Assembly (NCBI GenBank): GCA_032358255.1
Contig: JAULBX010013319.1
Location: 1-64,000 of the forward strand
Direction of reading: 5' to 3'
Source of the DNA: Heterotrichella gracilis
Taxonomy: Eukaryota; Sar; Xanthophyceae; Tribonematales; Xanthonemataceae
DNA length: 64,000 nt
The notes under the pieces were generated by a model. That model saw only the letters and a list, made by a program, of their open reading frames with translations. It ran no database searches and had not been told where the DNA came from. Position numbers and translations under genes: made by a program. Positions 34,501-45,500 of this stretch are shown one piece after another (position 1 is the first letter of the stretch; every line of letters begins with the position of its first letter).

Positions 34501-34701
34501 AGGAAAGGGTCGTGGCTGCTGAGCGGGCCTGTGCTGGTGCTGTTGTTGGCGGTGCTGGCGTGGTTTGTGCTGGGGTATTTGCATCACCGGCGGGCGGTGG
34601 AGCTGCCGTTTGCGGTGCCGGGGAGGGAGCATGAGTACGCGCAGAGGCTGTTTGCACAGGTGGATGCGCTGGTGGCGAAGTACATTCAGAGGGGGACATG
34701 A
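31504..34701 (+). CDS. SEC12: SEC12 / PREB-type guanine nucleotide exchange factor for SAR1
   Basis: Exons 31504-31631, 31799-31937, 32416-32572, 32812-32966, 33726-33947, 34319-34701. The N-terminus KYGSPLFGVGWPQGDYVIVA followed by GGGGSARSGIAN is the SEC12/PREB signature (Y..P.Y...W......TAGGGG...GI.N, including the potassium-binding loop). WD40-like blades follow: KVASFSHDGRLLALGAEDGS, DGSMAFYTVINSMGTG, CFEISPSGKFLAAGDSEG, IAFSPDEKRVVSVSADAS. A single C-terminal membrane anchor (GPVLVLLLAVLAWFVLGY) and a short lumenal tail complete the type II ER topology. It loads SAR1 with GTP to start COPII coat assembly at the ER. The exon 2-3 junction phase is not settled, because five near-identical acceptors compete there. 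It is convergent with GPX. Echoes of exons 3, 4, 5 and 6 occupy the introns. Confidence 0.92.
32085..32415 (+). repeat. Four tandem echoes of SEC12 exon 3 acceptor side, each capped by CCCTAAA
   Basis: The motif TGGGA.CTGCACAAGATCAT plus CCCGTGAAGGGC occurs with its GCACAA core at 32106, 32184, 32262 and 32336, and in the real exon at 32429 (spacing 78, 78, 74, 93 bp). Each copy retains an AG acceptor and the first 35-40 exon bases, then runs straight into (A)ACCCTAAACCCTAACC and an intron-tail sequence before the next acceptor. Confidence 0.95.
33100..33155 (+). repeat. Echo of SEC12 exon 4 donor side
   Basis: GTGGCATTGGCAGGCGGGG, a diverged stretch, then TACCAGCAGGTGGG copies 32917-32972 with the donor. 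Confidence 0.85.
33340..33620 (+). repeat. Two echoes of SEC12 exon 5 acceptor side
   Basis: Copies at 33341-33435 and 33535-33615 repeat GCAGACATGAAGCGGGGGTC and the following RCRFARDGSMAF coding segment of the real exon (33721-33810). The first copy is open for 35 codons and then ends in TAA. The second has small deletions that break the frame. Confidence 0.95.
34100..34200 (+). repeat. Echo of SEC12 exon 6 acceptor side
   Basis: 34112-34190 (CAGGCAGGCGCCCCCCTCAT, then CCCAGCCTGGCGATCCTGAA, then AGCGGGGCGCACATGGT) copies 34316-34385. Confidence 0.9.
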
Positions 34702-34789
34702 TAGGGGGATGGGTGGGTGGGGCTGGGCGGGGCGGAGTGAGCAGAGCCTGTTGGTTGGTTGTCGTGGTGGCGTGCTGGGTGGTTTCTCC

Positions 34790-34895
34790 TGGCCTACATG
34801 CATCTCAGGCAAGGCGATGCGGCTGCTGCCCTCAGTCCCTGGCAGGGAGCAGGGCCTGTTTGCGCACATAGACGGGCTGGTGGGCAAGGATACCC
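34790..34895 (+). repeat. Echo of SEC12 3' coding end, downstream of the stop
   Basis: A decayed copy of about 34560-34680: CTCCTGGCCTACATGCATC, then CAGGGCCTGTTTGCGCACAT, then GACGGGCTGGTGGGCAAG. It lies beyond the TGA, so duplication is not confined to introns. Confidence 0.75.
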
Positions 34896-36019
34896 ATGGG
34901 CCCTCAGGCTTGGTGGGGCACCAGTGATGGCTGGGTGGCGCCTGTATGGTGTTTTCAAAGGACACAAATTGTGGAGGCGCTTTGTGGGCTGACAACCCAG
35001 GCCCAAGCTGGTGATTAGGGTTTAGGGTAATGCTATGCTAGGCTAGGGTTTAGAGTATAGTAGCACTGGACACTGCCCTCAAGCTGACAATAAGTGCCAT
35101 GGAATGGATGTTCTACACTCTGTCTGACAACTGACTTGCGCTGTTGCTTGGTCAATGCCACCATGTCCTTTGGAAATTGTTCACTGTTGCATGTTGTCTG
35201 CCATGCAAAAATCGCTGAGTTTGCAGAAATGTTGTTCAATGGTAGCACTGCTCAACCAATGAGTCTCGATGAATACGAATAATCGTTCAATGGTGCTCAC
35301 CCACTGAGTCTTGACGAGTACGACGTAGTTTTCAGTACCTTGCAATGCACTGCAAAACATTGCATGTGCCATGTGGTTCAGCGGCCGCACAATGCAGTGC
35401 TTTTAAGCGCTGTCCAGGCCTGGCCTAGACTCAGGTCTCTATCAGCATTTGGGTATGTAATTACCTTTCTGTCAGATGTTACAATTAACGGTGCAAATGC
35501 GATTACCATAACACCATTTCAGTCCACTCTAAGCATGCACCATGGGCCCATGCATGCACGTAAAATGGCCATGCATGTAGTTCCACGTCATTTTTCAAAC
35601 AATACAATTCAAGCTAACAGACTTGCATGTGAACGAGTTTGCAAAGAACCATCAATTCACAAACGCACCACAGGTTGCATAAGGTGTAACAGTGTCAATA
35701 TACACTTGACCTGCTCAGCAGCCTGACAGTGTCCAACGGATACTTGTTGACATAAAGCTTGTATAATTATGCTGTGCTCTATAGCCAAATGCCACGGCAT
35801 GAGGAAAGCCCGGCACAGTGGCAATTGTAACCCAGCCAAGTGATTTAACCATCAGTGCTCAGCAGTTATTCAGTGAATAACTCCTGCAGGACCATTCTAT
35901 ACCACACCACCCCCTCGGCAGAGTCTGCTCCCTACCCAACAATAGCAAGCTGTGCCAAACCAAAACCCTAGATAGGTCACAGCCTCGCAAATTTCAGCGT
36001 CCAAATCCATGCAGGCTGC
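34896..36019. other. Convergent intergenic region between SEC12 and GPX
   Basis: No gene recognised. A short direct repeat (TTCAATGGT..GC.C, then GAGTCTCGATGAATACGA versus GAGTCTTGACGAGTACGA) occurs at about 35235-35278 and 35285-35324. Single telomere-like runs lie at about 35013-35030. Confidence 0.45.
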
Positions 36020-38840
36020 TCACAGCAGGGCTGCGATGTCCTTCTCAATATCTGCTGGTGTGGTGGTGGATGGGTACCTACGTGCGGAGAAGGGTTTAGG
36101 TTTTAGGATTTAGGGTTTCATGTGGTGGTGGGTGGGCACCTACAGCCGGCTAGGTATCATCACTCTCATTGCAGTGACAGGAAACTGCAGCGGGCAGTAA
36201 CATTCTGACTACATTGCCGCATAAAGTGCAAGGCAGTTTAGGGTTTACTCCTGCGCTGCTGCCAAAGCTGCAACATGCCCGGCTGCTCTGCTTTTGCCGA
36301 TACGCCTCTTGACCACATTGCCTGCTTTGTCCACCTGGAATTTGCTTTCACGGCTTGTGACTTAGGGTTTATGATTTAGGGTTTACATATTAGGGTTTAT
36401 GACTTAGGGTTTAGGGTTTTGGTTCCTCACCAGATACGCCTCTTGACCACATTGCCTCCCTTGTCCACCAGGAACTTGTTTCATAGCTTGTGACTAGGGT
36501 TTATGACTTAGGGTTTAGGGTTTTGGTTNNNNNNNNNNNNNNNNNNNNNNNNNNNNNNNNNNNNNNNNNNNNNNNNNNNNNNNNNNNNNNNNNNNNNNNN
36601 NNNNNNNNNNNNNNNNNNNNNNNNNNNNTATGACTTAGGGTTTAGGGTTTTGGTTCCTCACCTCTTGACCACGTTGCCTTCCTTGTCCACCAGGAACTTG
36701 TTTCACAGCTTGTGCCTTAGGATTTATGACTTAGGGTTTAAGGTTTTGGTTCCTCACCTCTTGACCACATTGCCTTCCTTGTCAACCAGGAACTTTGTGA
36801 AGTTCCACTTGATGTCGTTGGTCAGCAGGCCACCCGCCTTGTTCTTAAGGTACTCAAACACAGGCTCGGCTGCAGAAAAGAAAGGGATTGTTTTTGTAAA
36901 ACAGGTAGAAAAATGGAAGTACGCAGCATGGACGTCAGGTAGTCAAATAGAGGCTAAGAAAAAATGGTTTCTGCTGCATACGAGCCACTCATGCCAACAC
37001 CCTAAACCCTAACCTTCAGGTACTCAGACACAGGCTCAGCTACAAACAGATCCATGTGCACATAAGCAAACCAACATGCATATACGAGGTCACATGCAAG
37101 CTCCTGCAAGCTGTGGGGTATGCACCGTTGCTGTCCCACCACATGCACGCCTTGACCACAGACTTCCTTCAATTATGTACGTGCCCAATGCATATTGCCT
37201 TGACCACAGACTTCCTTCAGTTATGCGCGTGACCATTGCATAGTGCCTTGCAAGAATCGGCAGCCTGATACCAGCAAGTTCATGGCTCTACCAGGTGTAC
37301 AAGGGTCAATCCACCGCCCGTGCAAGCTGCATGATTTACCACTGCCACGTGTATTCACATATAGCCTTTGCTGGCGATGGCTGACCCTAAACCCCAAAAC
37401 CCTAGAATAAAACTCACCGCTGCCGCCGTTCACGTCCAGCTTTGCCGTCAGTGGAAACTTGGCCCCCAGCTTCTGTGCAATCCAAACCTTGACCCTAAAA
37501 CATCTCCTGTGCACAGGCCTTGACGTCCCTGTTGCTCCCAGCCTCCTTTTGTGCAAAGAAGTTGGTGTCCCTAACAGCAAACCCTAGAACCCTACTCCTG
37601 AAACCCTGTGCTTACCGCTGCCGCCATTCACGTCCAGCTTTGCTGTCAGTGGGAACGTGGCCCCCATCTTCTGCGCAAAGGACTTGATGTCCCTGTTGCT
37701 GCCTGGCTCCTGGGCGCCAAACTGGTTGCAGGGCGCACCCAGCACCACCAGGCCCTTGTTGTTGTAGGTGTTGTACAACTGAGCCAGGCCCTGTGGGATT
37801 CAAACCACGCGATTACAAGATGAGAGGATAGCGAGAAAGAGGCAAGCCAGATGGGCGCGGCGTGCCCAGGATGCTACGGTAGAGTGTGCGGCAATAGCTG
37901 GGGTCAGGTGTATGCCAGGGCGCACCAAGCACTACTAGGTCCTTGTTGTTGTAGGTGTTGTACATTTGAGCCAGACCCTGTGGAGCCAAGCCAAGCGATT
38001 ATAAGGATAACGTTGTAAGAATAACAATAACAATGACTTTCATATTGAAGAGCACCCGCCGCGGCAACATGCCGGGGCCAAATGCTTAAACAGCCCTGGG
38101 ATGACTTGGTAGAATGATTCCAGATGGGCGCAGCATGCCCAGGATACTAGGAACTGTATAGGGTGCGGCAGTGGCTGGGATCAGGCGGGTGTCAGGGTGC
38201 ACCCAGCAGCACCAGCCCCTTGCTGTTCTAGGTGTTGTGCAACTGAGCCTGAGCCTGTTGAGTGATGTCTACGTTCCTCCTGGTTTAAGCCACTTCTTCA
38301 CCGAGTAAGGGTGCACTTAGGTACTTAGGCTCCCCAGTACTGCGTGCACAGTGTGGGTGGTCCTTGGGTGCAGGAGGGTGGGTTGGGCCCTCCAACTAGC
38401 AAGGCCTGCTTTGAGACCTCAAGGCTATGCACTGAGCCTCAAACTGTGTAAAGAACCCATAGCAACCCCTTACTGACCTTGTACTGAGGCGTGAAGCCAC
38501 ACTGCGAGGCCACGTTCACCACCAGGACCACCTTGTTCTTGAACTGCTCAGTCTTGAGCGTCTTGCCATCGATGTCCTTGACAGCAAAGTCGTAGAACGT
38601 CTTGGGCTCCGAGCTTGCGTTGGCAGTCCCGAAGAAAGCCATCGTCTGCACGTGGCTCCTGCTGAGCTTAGCTGGAGTAGCAGACTTGGTGAAGGCAAGG
38701 CGTGGTGACGCCCTGCCGATGGCAGCTACCGAGCAGAGTGACCTCGCTGGCGAGGCTACCGAGCTGCCCACGTGGCTCCTGGTGCTGCACAAGCGGGTTG
38801 AGGCCACAACTGTGCCCAGGCGGACGTTCACGGTCTGCAT
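36020..38840 (-). CDS. GPX: Glutathione peroxidase (plant-type, cysteine form) with transit peptide
   Basis: Four exons on the minus strand: 38840-38478, 37790-37616, 36869-36758, 36077-36020. Phases agree, 235 residues. The first 70 residues or so are Ser/Arg/Ala-rich (SARSL- and RASPRLAF-like), typical of a plastid or mitochondrial presequence. The peroxidase core has [80 protein letters not shown] and a C-terminal IEKDIAALL. The catalytic position is Cys (TGT), with Gln (in AQEPG) and Trp/Asn (KWNF) completing the active site. The second thiol expected of thioredoxin-dependent plant enzymes is in PCNQF. It reduces lipid hydroperoxides, probably with thioredoxin. It is divergent from MRE11. 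The gene is full of exon echoes, and the assembly gap lies in intron 3. Confidence 0.95.
36085..36757 (-). repeat. Tandem array in GPX intron 3: exon 3 donor echoes alternating with TTTAGGG runs
   Basis: Units near 36295-36355, 36432-36490 and 36652-36712 each contain CTCTTGACCACATTGCCT, TTGTCCACCAGGAACTTG and CTTGTGACTTAGG, followed by TTTATGACTTAGGGTTTAGG. They copy the end of exon 3 with its CCTCAC donor complement (real at 36752-36800). A copy of the exon 4 start sits at 36117-36150. The repeat probably continues through the N gap. Confidence 0.92.
36529..36628. other. Assembly gap (100 N)
   Basis: Exactly 100 N, a conventional placeholder of unknown true length. It is flanked on both sides by the same TTTAGGGTTTTGGTT / TTATGACTTAGGGTTTAG unit, so it is a collapsed or unresolved part of the tandem array. 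Confidence 0.98.
37400..37570 (-). repeat. Echo of GPX exon 2 donor side
   Basis: 37416-37480 (CTCACCGCTGCCGCCGTTCA, CGTCCAGCTTTGCCGTCAGT) copies 37612-37670. A further internal piece (CTTGACGTCCCTGTTGCTCC) is at 37518-37540. Telomere-like ACCCTAAACC sits at both borders. Confidence 0.9.
37870..38262 (-). repeat. Two echoes of GPX exon 2 acceptor side
   Basis: 37910-37985 and 38185-38260 repeat the segment GGCGCACCCAGCACCACCAG, CTTGTTGTTGTAGGTGTTGT, then TGAGCCAGGCCCTGTGG of the real exon (37730-37795), each with the acceptor. Confidence 0.9.
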
Positions 38841-39555
38841 CGTCGCGTTTGAGGGCCTTGAAGGGAAGCCTAGCGCCTGTACCACCAACACCACACACCT
38901 CAACACCACCCACCAGTAAACCCGGCGACGTTCTCTGCAAGTCGGACTTATATATGTTGAATATGCATAGATTAGTATAGGTATTTATGGGCGATGAGTG
39001 CGTCTACAGTCATCGACGGCTTGGGTGCACAAATGCATTGCAACACATTGTGGCTAGGTTGGGCATGGCACCCACATTGCCCGATGCTTACCTTCTTTTG
39101 CGATCTTCTCTTGCAGGGAACAGTTAGATCACCTAGCGTTGAGTGAAGGACTCCTCCTTACGTTCAGTTGTGCACTTTATACCGCCCTGTGTGCGTTTAT
39201 CACTGAACTTTCGACAGCCACTCGATTCTTGGGACACACCCCTTCCCCGGTCGACACCTGGCAACGTTGGATGCATATGTGCGATGAGTGTTGTGGAAGT
39301 TTTGGGTTTTAGAGCCTCCAAGTACTCTTTTGAAGCTAAGCACACTTTCGCCGTTTCTGTTTTTGGCCGCATCGCTCGTTTGATATTTCTGGCTGGCATT
39401 TGCTTGCATGCCATTCTGCCCACCTGGGTTCGACGACTGCCAAACCCACAAAAGATAGATAAGGCTGTAGCTATGTGACTTGAGCGTTGATCTGGGTTTT
39501 CGCAGCCGGCGTGGCTGTGCGCGTGTCAGGTTGCGATCCCGCACACAGGAGCACC
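38841..39555. promoter_or_regulatory. Divergent region between GPX (-) and MRE11 (+)
   Basis: 715 bp between opposed start codons. It should carry both promoters. It contains a TTATATATG-type AT patch at about 38948-38956, not clearly a TATA box. Nothing else is recognisable. Confidence 0.45.
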
Positions 39556-42500
39556 ATGGGGGACAATGACAGGTCAGCATGCACAGCAGCGAACCACACG
39601 ACCTGTGTTCCATCACCCTCCCCCACTCACATTCCACCTGATCCACGCGCACAGGGCCAACATGTTTCGGATACTTATCGCCACAGACAACCACCTGGTA
39701 AGCCCCAAAACGCTGTAACGTCGTGCCCCATCAAAATGGGGTCTCGACGGATGCCTTTTTGGCCCACAATCTTGACCACCGTTGCGCACCCAAACCCGCA
39801 GGGCGTGTGGGAAAGGGACGAGATCCGAAAGGACGACTCCTTCGTCACGTTCGAGGAGGTGTTCAACCTTGCCAGGGCACAGGACGTGGACTTCGTACTC
39901 CTGGGCGGGGACCTGTTCCATGACAATAAGCCATCGCGCTCCACCCTGGTCCGAACGGTGGACATCCTCACCAAGTACTGCCTTGGGGATCGTCCCGTGC
40001 CTTTCAAGATACTCAGCGATCAAGCCCAGAACTTTGTTAGCGGGTGGGATCTGCGCGCCACATCTTGTACTATATGCATGCATTGTGCGCCCCACTGTCC
40101 CACCCGTTACAAGTTTGTCATCAGTATCCAGCGCAATTGTTTTGTTAACCAAATGCAAGGCTGAGACTGTATAGCCCCTTCTGTGCTGGCACACTGAGTG
40201 CCACTACCCAATCACACAACTCTATGAAGGGCGGTTCAAACCAACACTGTCCGCGGATTTTGCGAACGAAGGGAGTGCCATTGGCCGATATTGGTGGATG
40301 CGTCCCCTTGGCGCATACATGCACCCATAGGTGTATCTTTTCACTTCGGACCGAATGAGTCCAAAGGGTGTTAGGGTTTAGGGTTTTAGGGTTGCGTGGG
40401 CTCCATCCTTGCTCATCGCACACCTCCCCATTTCAGGCGCGTCAACTTTGAGAACCCCAACTACAACATCGGCCTCCCCGTGTTCACCATCCACGGGAAC
40501 CACGATGACCCAGCGGGATCCCACAACCTGTCAGCAGTCGACATACTGTCCACATGCAACCTGCTCAATTACTTTGGCAAAGCGGTGAGGTTCGAAACCC
40601 TACCAAGTTCCCCTTTGTCGCCACCTGCTGCTTGGCTGCTGTGCCATTGCGATACCATATGTGATGACAACTGGCGTCTCCTGATTGGTGTAAAATACAA
40701 CAAAAACAGCCGTACATGTAACGTGAAAATCCCTCGCAACCGCCTCACAACCTGTCAGCAGTCACCATTCTGTCCACCTGCAACCTGCTCAATTACTTCG
40801 GCAAAGCGGTGCGATTCCACCACTTCATCGCCTTTCTTTGATCACTAGCGCTTAATGCCTTCCCTTGCTTCATGCCCTATCGCTTGCCTCCCATCGATCC
40901 CGCCAATGATCACTACTTCTTAAGTGCCTTACGTGTGTGTGGCGTGCAGGCGCTGGAAGGGTCTGGCATCGGCAAAGTCAGGATAAGCCCTGTGCTCCTA
41001 CAAAAGGTATTCTGCAGCCATCCATGAATGTGCACTATCCCCAAATGCATGCCAAGGGTTAGCACTATCCAGTTCATGCCACTCAGGGATGCTGCCCCTG
41101 TCCCAGCGTGTCGTCCATGGTCGTTCTGAGCCGCGACGGGTACATTATTATCCTATTGTAATATATTATGCCACCCACTGCCCGCGCCACAATTTTGCAT
41201 TGCCAGCTACCCATGCATGGGACTTAATGCACCACACTCATACCCACACCACCCAATGACCCATCGGCAGGCAAAACATTGGCATCCTGACTCCCAGGAC
41301 CAAGCATGTGACCATCCCAGGGATCTCTTGTCTTTTCTTAATCTGGCACACCTAATGTGGTCATCCCAGGGATACACCAAGATCTGCCTGTATGGACTTG
41401 GCAACATCAGGGATGAGCGACTGGCGCGCATGTTTCAAACGCCAGGCTGCGTGGAATGGTGAGTCAAACCCTAAACCCTTGCCCAGGGCCGTATAAACCC
41501 AGGTAACAGCACGTATGCCCTGGATGAGTACACAAAAAGAGGGGGGAAATTAAAAGAGGGGACAAGGTTTGCCTGGAAGACAGCCCCGACCATTTGATCA
41601 ATTCATTATCACTGCAGGGTGCCTTCAAGAACAGCTCCTGACTACTAAATATCTCAATCTAATCAATTGATTGATTATTGTTTACCACTGCAGGGTACAC
41701 CCCAAGAACCACTCCGATTGCTAACTAATTGATCAAATCATTACCTTCGCAGGGTGCGCCCCGAGAACAGCTCCGATTTCCCGCTGGACGAGTGGTTCAA
41801 CATCTTTGTCCTCCACCAGAACCGGGTGGCGCACCAGCAGAACGCCAAGAACTGCATCCGGGAGAGCTACCTGGCCAAGTTCCTTGACTTTGTGGTGTGG
41901 GGCCACGAGCACGAGTGCCTGGCGGATCCAGTGGTGGGTGGTATGGTGTGGGTGTGGGTGTGGATGTGGCTGTGGCTGTGGCTGTGGGGGGGTTACAGGG
42001 GCATGTGCACGAGTGCCTGGCGGATCCAGTGGTGGGTGGTGGTTGTGGTGGTGGTTGTGGTGGCGTGGTGGTGGTGGGGGGGGATGCAGGGGCATGTGCC
42101 TGTCAAACTGTGGGTGTGGTTGGGGGTGGGGGTGGGGATGTGGTTGGGGGTGGGGTGGAGATCGACATTGTGATGTAAAACCATGCCATGACAATTTGGC
42201 ATGGCCTTATGATCGAAGTGCCTGGCGGGTGTGGGGTTGGGGTTGCAATGGTTACAGTTACGGTTTGCATATGTGTCACTTCCTCCACAGGAGTGCTCCG
42301 TGGTCGACCCCAGCTGCCCCTTCTCCATCATCCAGCCTGGGTGTAGTGTAGCCACAGCCCTGTCTGAGGGCGAGGCCAAGCGCAAGAATTTGGTGATGCT
42401 AGAAGTAATTAGGAATATTAGCCCCCACACTACTCTAACCCCAGCAAGAAAAATGCACAAAAGGCCAACTAGAAATCCCTCTTTTTTACTATTATGCAGG

Positions 42501-45500
42501 AGTGCTCCGACCCCAGCTGCCCCTTCTCCATCATCCAGCCCGGCTCAAGCGTGGCCACCGCCCTGTCGGAGGGCGAGGCCAAGCGCAAAAACGTGGTGAT
42601 GCTGGAGGTGATGGGCGACAAGTGGCGCTGCGTGACGCTGCCGCTGACCAGCGTGCGGCCCTTTGAGTATGACAGCGTGGCGCTGGGGGAGCAGCATGAG
42701 CTGCAGCCGGAGGATGCAGAGGTAAGCGGGGGAGTAGTGTGCAGTGGGTAGGAATTTTACTGTGGTAATTTGAAGTGTCCTTGTTGGGTGTGTTTTTGAG
42801 GCAATTGGGCGATGGATTGTGTTTGTGGGGCGGCTTTTGGGATCAGGGTTTAGTTGGGGTGTTTCGGGGTGGTTTTGAGGTGCGGGTGGGATGCATTTTG
42901 GCATGTAACGCTGCATTTCACCCCACATCGGCATATGTCAGAAATAATATGTGCTTCCCCAGGGGGTCACCGATTTCCTGGAGACCAAGGTGGAAGGCAT
43001 GATTAGGCGAGCGGGGGGGTCAAACCCGGGAGCCCCCCCTGGACAAGCGCCCATGCTGCCACTCATCAGGCTCAAAGTGGACTACACAGGCGAGTCACAA
43101 CCCTAATCCTAAACCCTAAATTCATACCTGTTGCCGTTCACCAGGCTAGTTTTGAGTTCAAACCCTAAAGGGTTTGATTGTCCAGGACTGGGATCTGGGG
43201 AGTAGAGCCCTGGGGATGGGTTTGGCGTTTCTGCCCTTGCAAATTTTCTTCCCTTTCCTCCCTTAGAACCCAGCAACCAAATTGCTTCAAAACTTATAAT
43301 TTGATACGTATCATTCCTATCCCCCCTCCCAGGCTTCTCCACCATTAATGCGCAGCGATTTGGGCAGCGCTTTGTGGGCAAGGTGGCTAACCCCACTGAC
43401 ATACTGCTGTGGCAGAAGGCAGCGGCGCGCAAAGCCAAGGTGGGGGTGCAGGGTTTAGGGTTTGGGTGTGGGTTGGGGGTTTAGGGATTAGGGTTTGCGG
43501 AAACGGTGGCCAACCCCACTGACATTGCTGTGGCAGAAGGCAGCGGGCGCGCAAGGCCAAGGTGCGTATGATTTTGGGTTGTGTTTTTCATGCTTCCAGA
43601 AATTGGGCACCTGCACCTGAGTAGGAACCCTGCATTACACGCCTTGTTATTTTCCCTTCCATTCCCTGTTCTGTTTTTCATTGTTGACCGAGGCCCCCAG
43701 GGGGATGTTCCCGGGGAGGCTGATCAGCTGATTGAAGCTTTGGACAAATTCAAGATTGAGGACTTCATCAACAAGCATTTGCAACCAATGTTTTTTAAAT
43801 ATCCACCCGTGCACATCCATGTGCCGTTTGCTCCCAAGTTTAAACACCTCCCATTTTTTTCCTTCATTTTTTCCGTCTTTTTTGCAGCCCGAGGCCCCCA
43901 TGGGGACGGTCCCCGGGGAGCTGATCCGCCCCGAAGCGCTGGATGAGTCCAAGATTGAGGACCTGATCGCGCAGCACCTGCACCAGAACCTGGAGATCCT
44001 TCCAGAAAACGAGCTGGGTACCGCGCTGCATAACTTTGTGGAGAAGGACGACAAGCAAGCCCTGGCCACATGCGTGCAAGGTACGGTCCCATTCACTCAA
44101 AGCTCGAATACTTTTTGTGTATCCAAAATGAAAGGACTTGATAGCACATCACCTGCACGGGAATGTGAAACGTTGCCAATAGATGAGCTGGGCACCGCGC
44201 TGCATCATGTTATGAAGAAGGACGACAAGCAAGCACTGGCCACATGAGTGCAAGGTGAAGGCTGACAGTAACCAAGATGGAACCGCAACTTCATGAAACA
44301 AAATTGATAATGAATGAGTATGCAATCGAGGACTTGATGCGCAACATCTGCACCAGAATTAGGGATTCTGCTGATGAGTCCATGTTACAGGTATTCTGAA
44401 GGGAAGCGCACAACCTAACACCCTACACGCCAAACCCTAAAACCAGGCACTGCCCTAACAGGAATCCTGAATGCAACTTGACATCTTCAATAAATTTTTG
44501 TCCCCCTTGTATACAGGCATTCTGAAGGAGACCCAGGAGGCTGCTGGAGCTGACGAGCGCACCCAGGCCATTGAGCCAATGGGCTACACATAATTGTTAT
44601 GTGGCTTTTGGCTTTTTAACCTTTTTGGGTTCAGTGAGATGCAAGAGGCAGCATGTATATGCAACTTGTTGTCCCCATTTTATACAGGCATCCTGAAGGA
44701 AACTCAGGAGGCCGCTGGAGCTGACGAGCGCACCCAGGTCATTGAGCGGGAGGACGATGTGGGCACAGTGTTGAGTTCGCACCTGCAACAGAGGAAGGCG
44801 CAGCAGGTGGGTGGGGGCTGGCTGTGGTGGTGGCGTGGTGGTGGTGGTGGTGGTAGTGGGGATGGTGGTGGAGTGGGTGTTGGGTGGGGGGGGTACGCTA
44901 CGCCAGCGTAACATAAATGAAGGGAGGAGATCAGAAGAATACACGACGTTGGCACTGTTCTCAACTCACACCTGCAGCAGAGGGCGGCGCAGCAGGTGAG
45001 TGGTGGTGGTGGTGGTGGTGGTGATGGTGGTGGTTGTGGGTGGTGGCGGCGTTGATGGTGGTGGTGGTGGTGGTGGTGGTGGTGGTGGGTGGTGGCTCGG
45101 AGGCGATGGAGTGGGTGTTGGTGCCGGGACGATACCTTAGTCCAACGGAAATGGTAGAAAATGTGATGTGGGGACTGTGCTTAGGTCGCACCTGCTGCAG
45201 AGGTGGAGGGTGCAGCAGGTGGGTGGCGGTGGCGATGGGGGTGATGACAGGTGGTGGTGTAGGGGGAGCCTGCAGGGGGAGAAATTGCTCGCTCTACCAC
45301 CGCGCCTATCCAAGGACAGGCTGCGCAGTTACTCATGTGTCTCATTCAACATTTCTGTAGGATGTCCAGGCCGCCATGCGGCGCGCTCAAGACATCAATC
45401 TGTCTGAGGTGGCGCCCTCTGACATGGCAGGGGGGGAGAGCATGGAGATGGATGGGGAGGGACCATCCACCTCGCACACGCCGGCAGCTGGTGCGGTTGT

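Noticed and set aside
41733-42194. Long open frames on both strands with Pro/His or Trp/Val repeats
   Set aside because: Shadows of MRE11 exon 7 and of the GT-rich tract; no family features.
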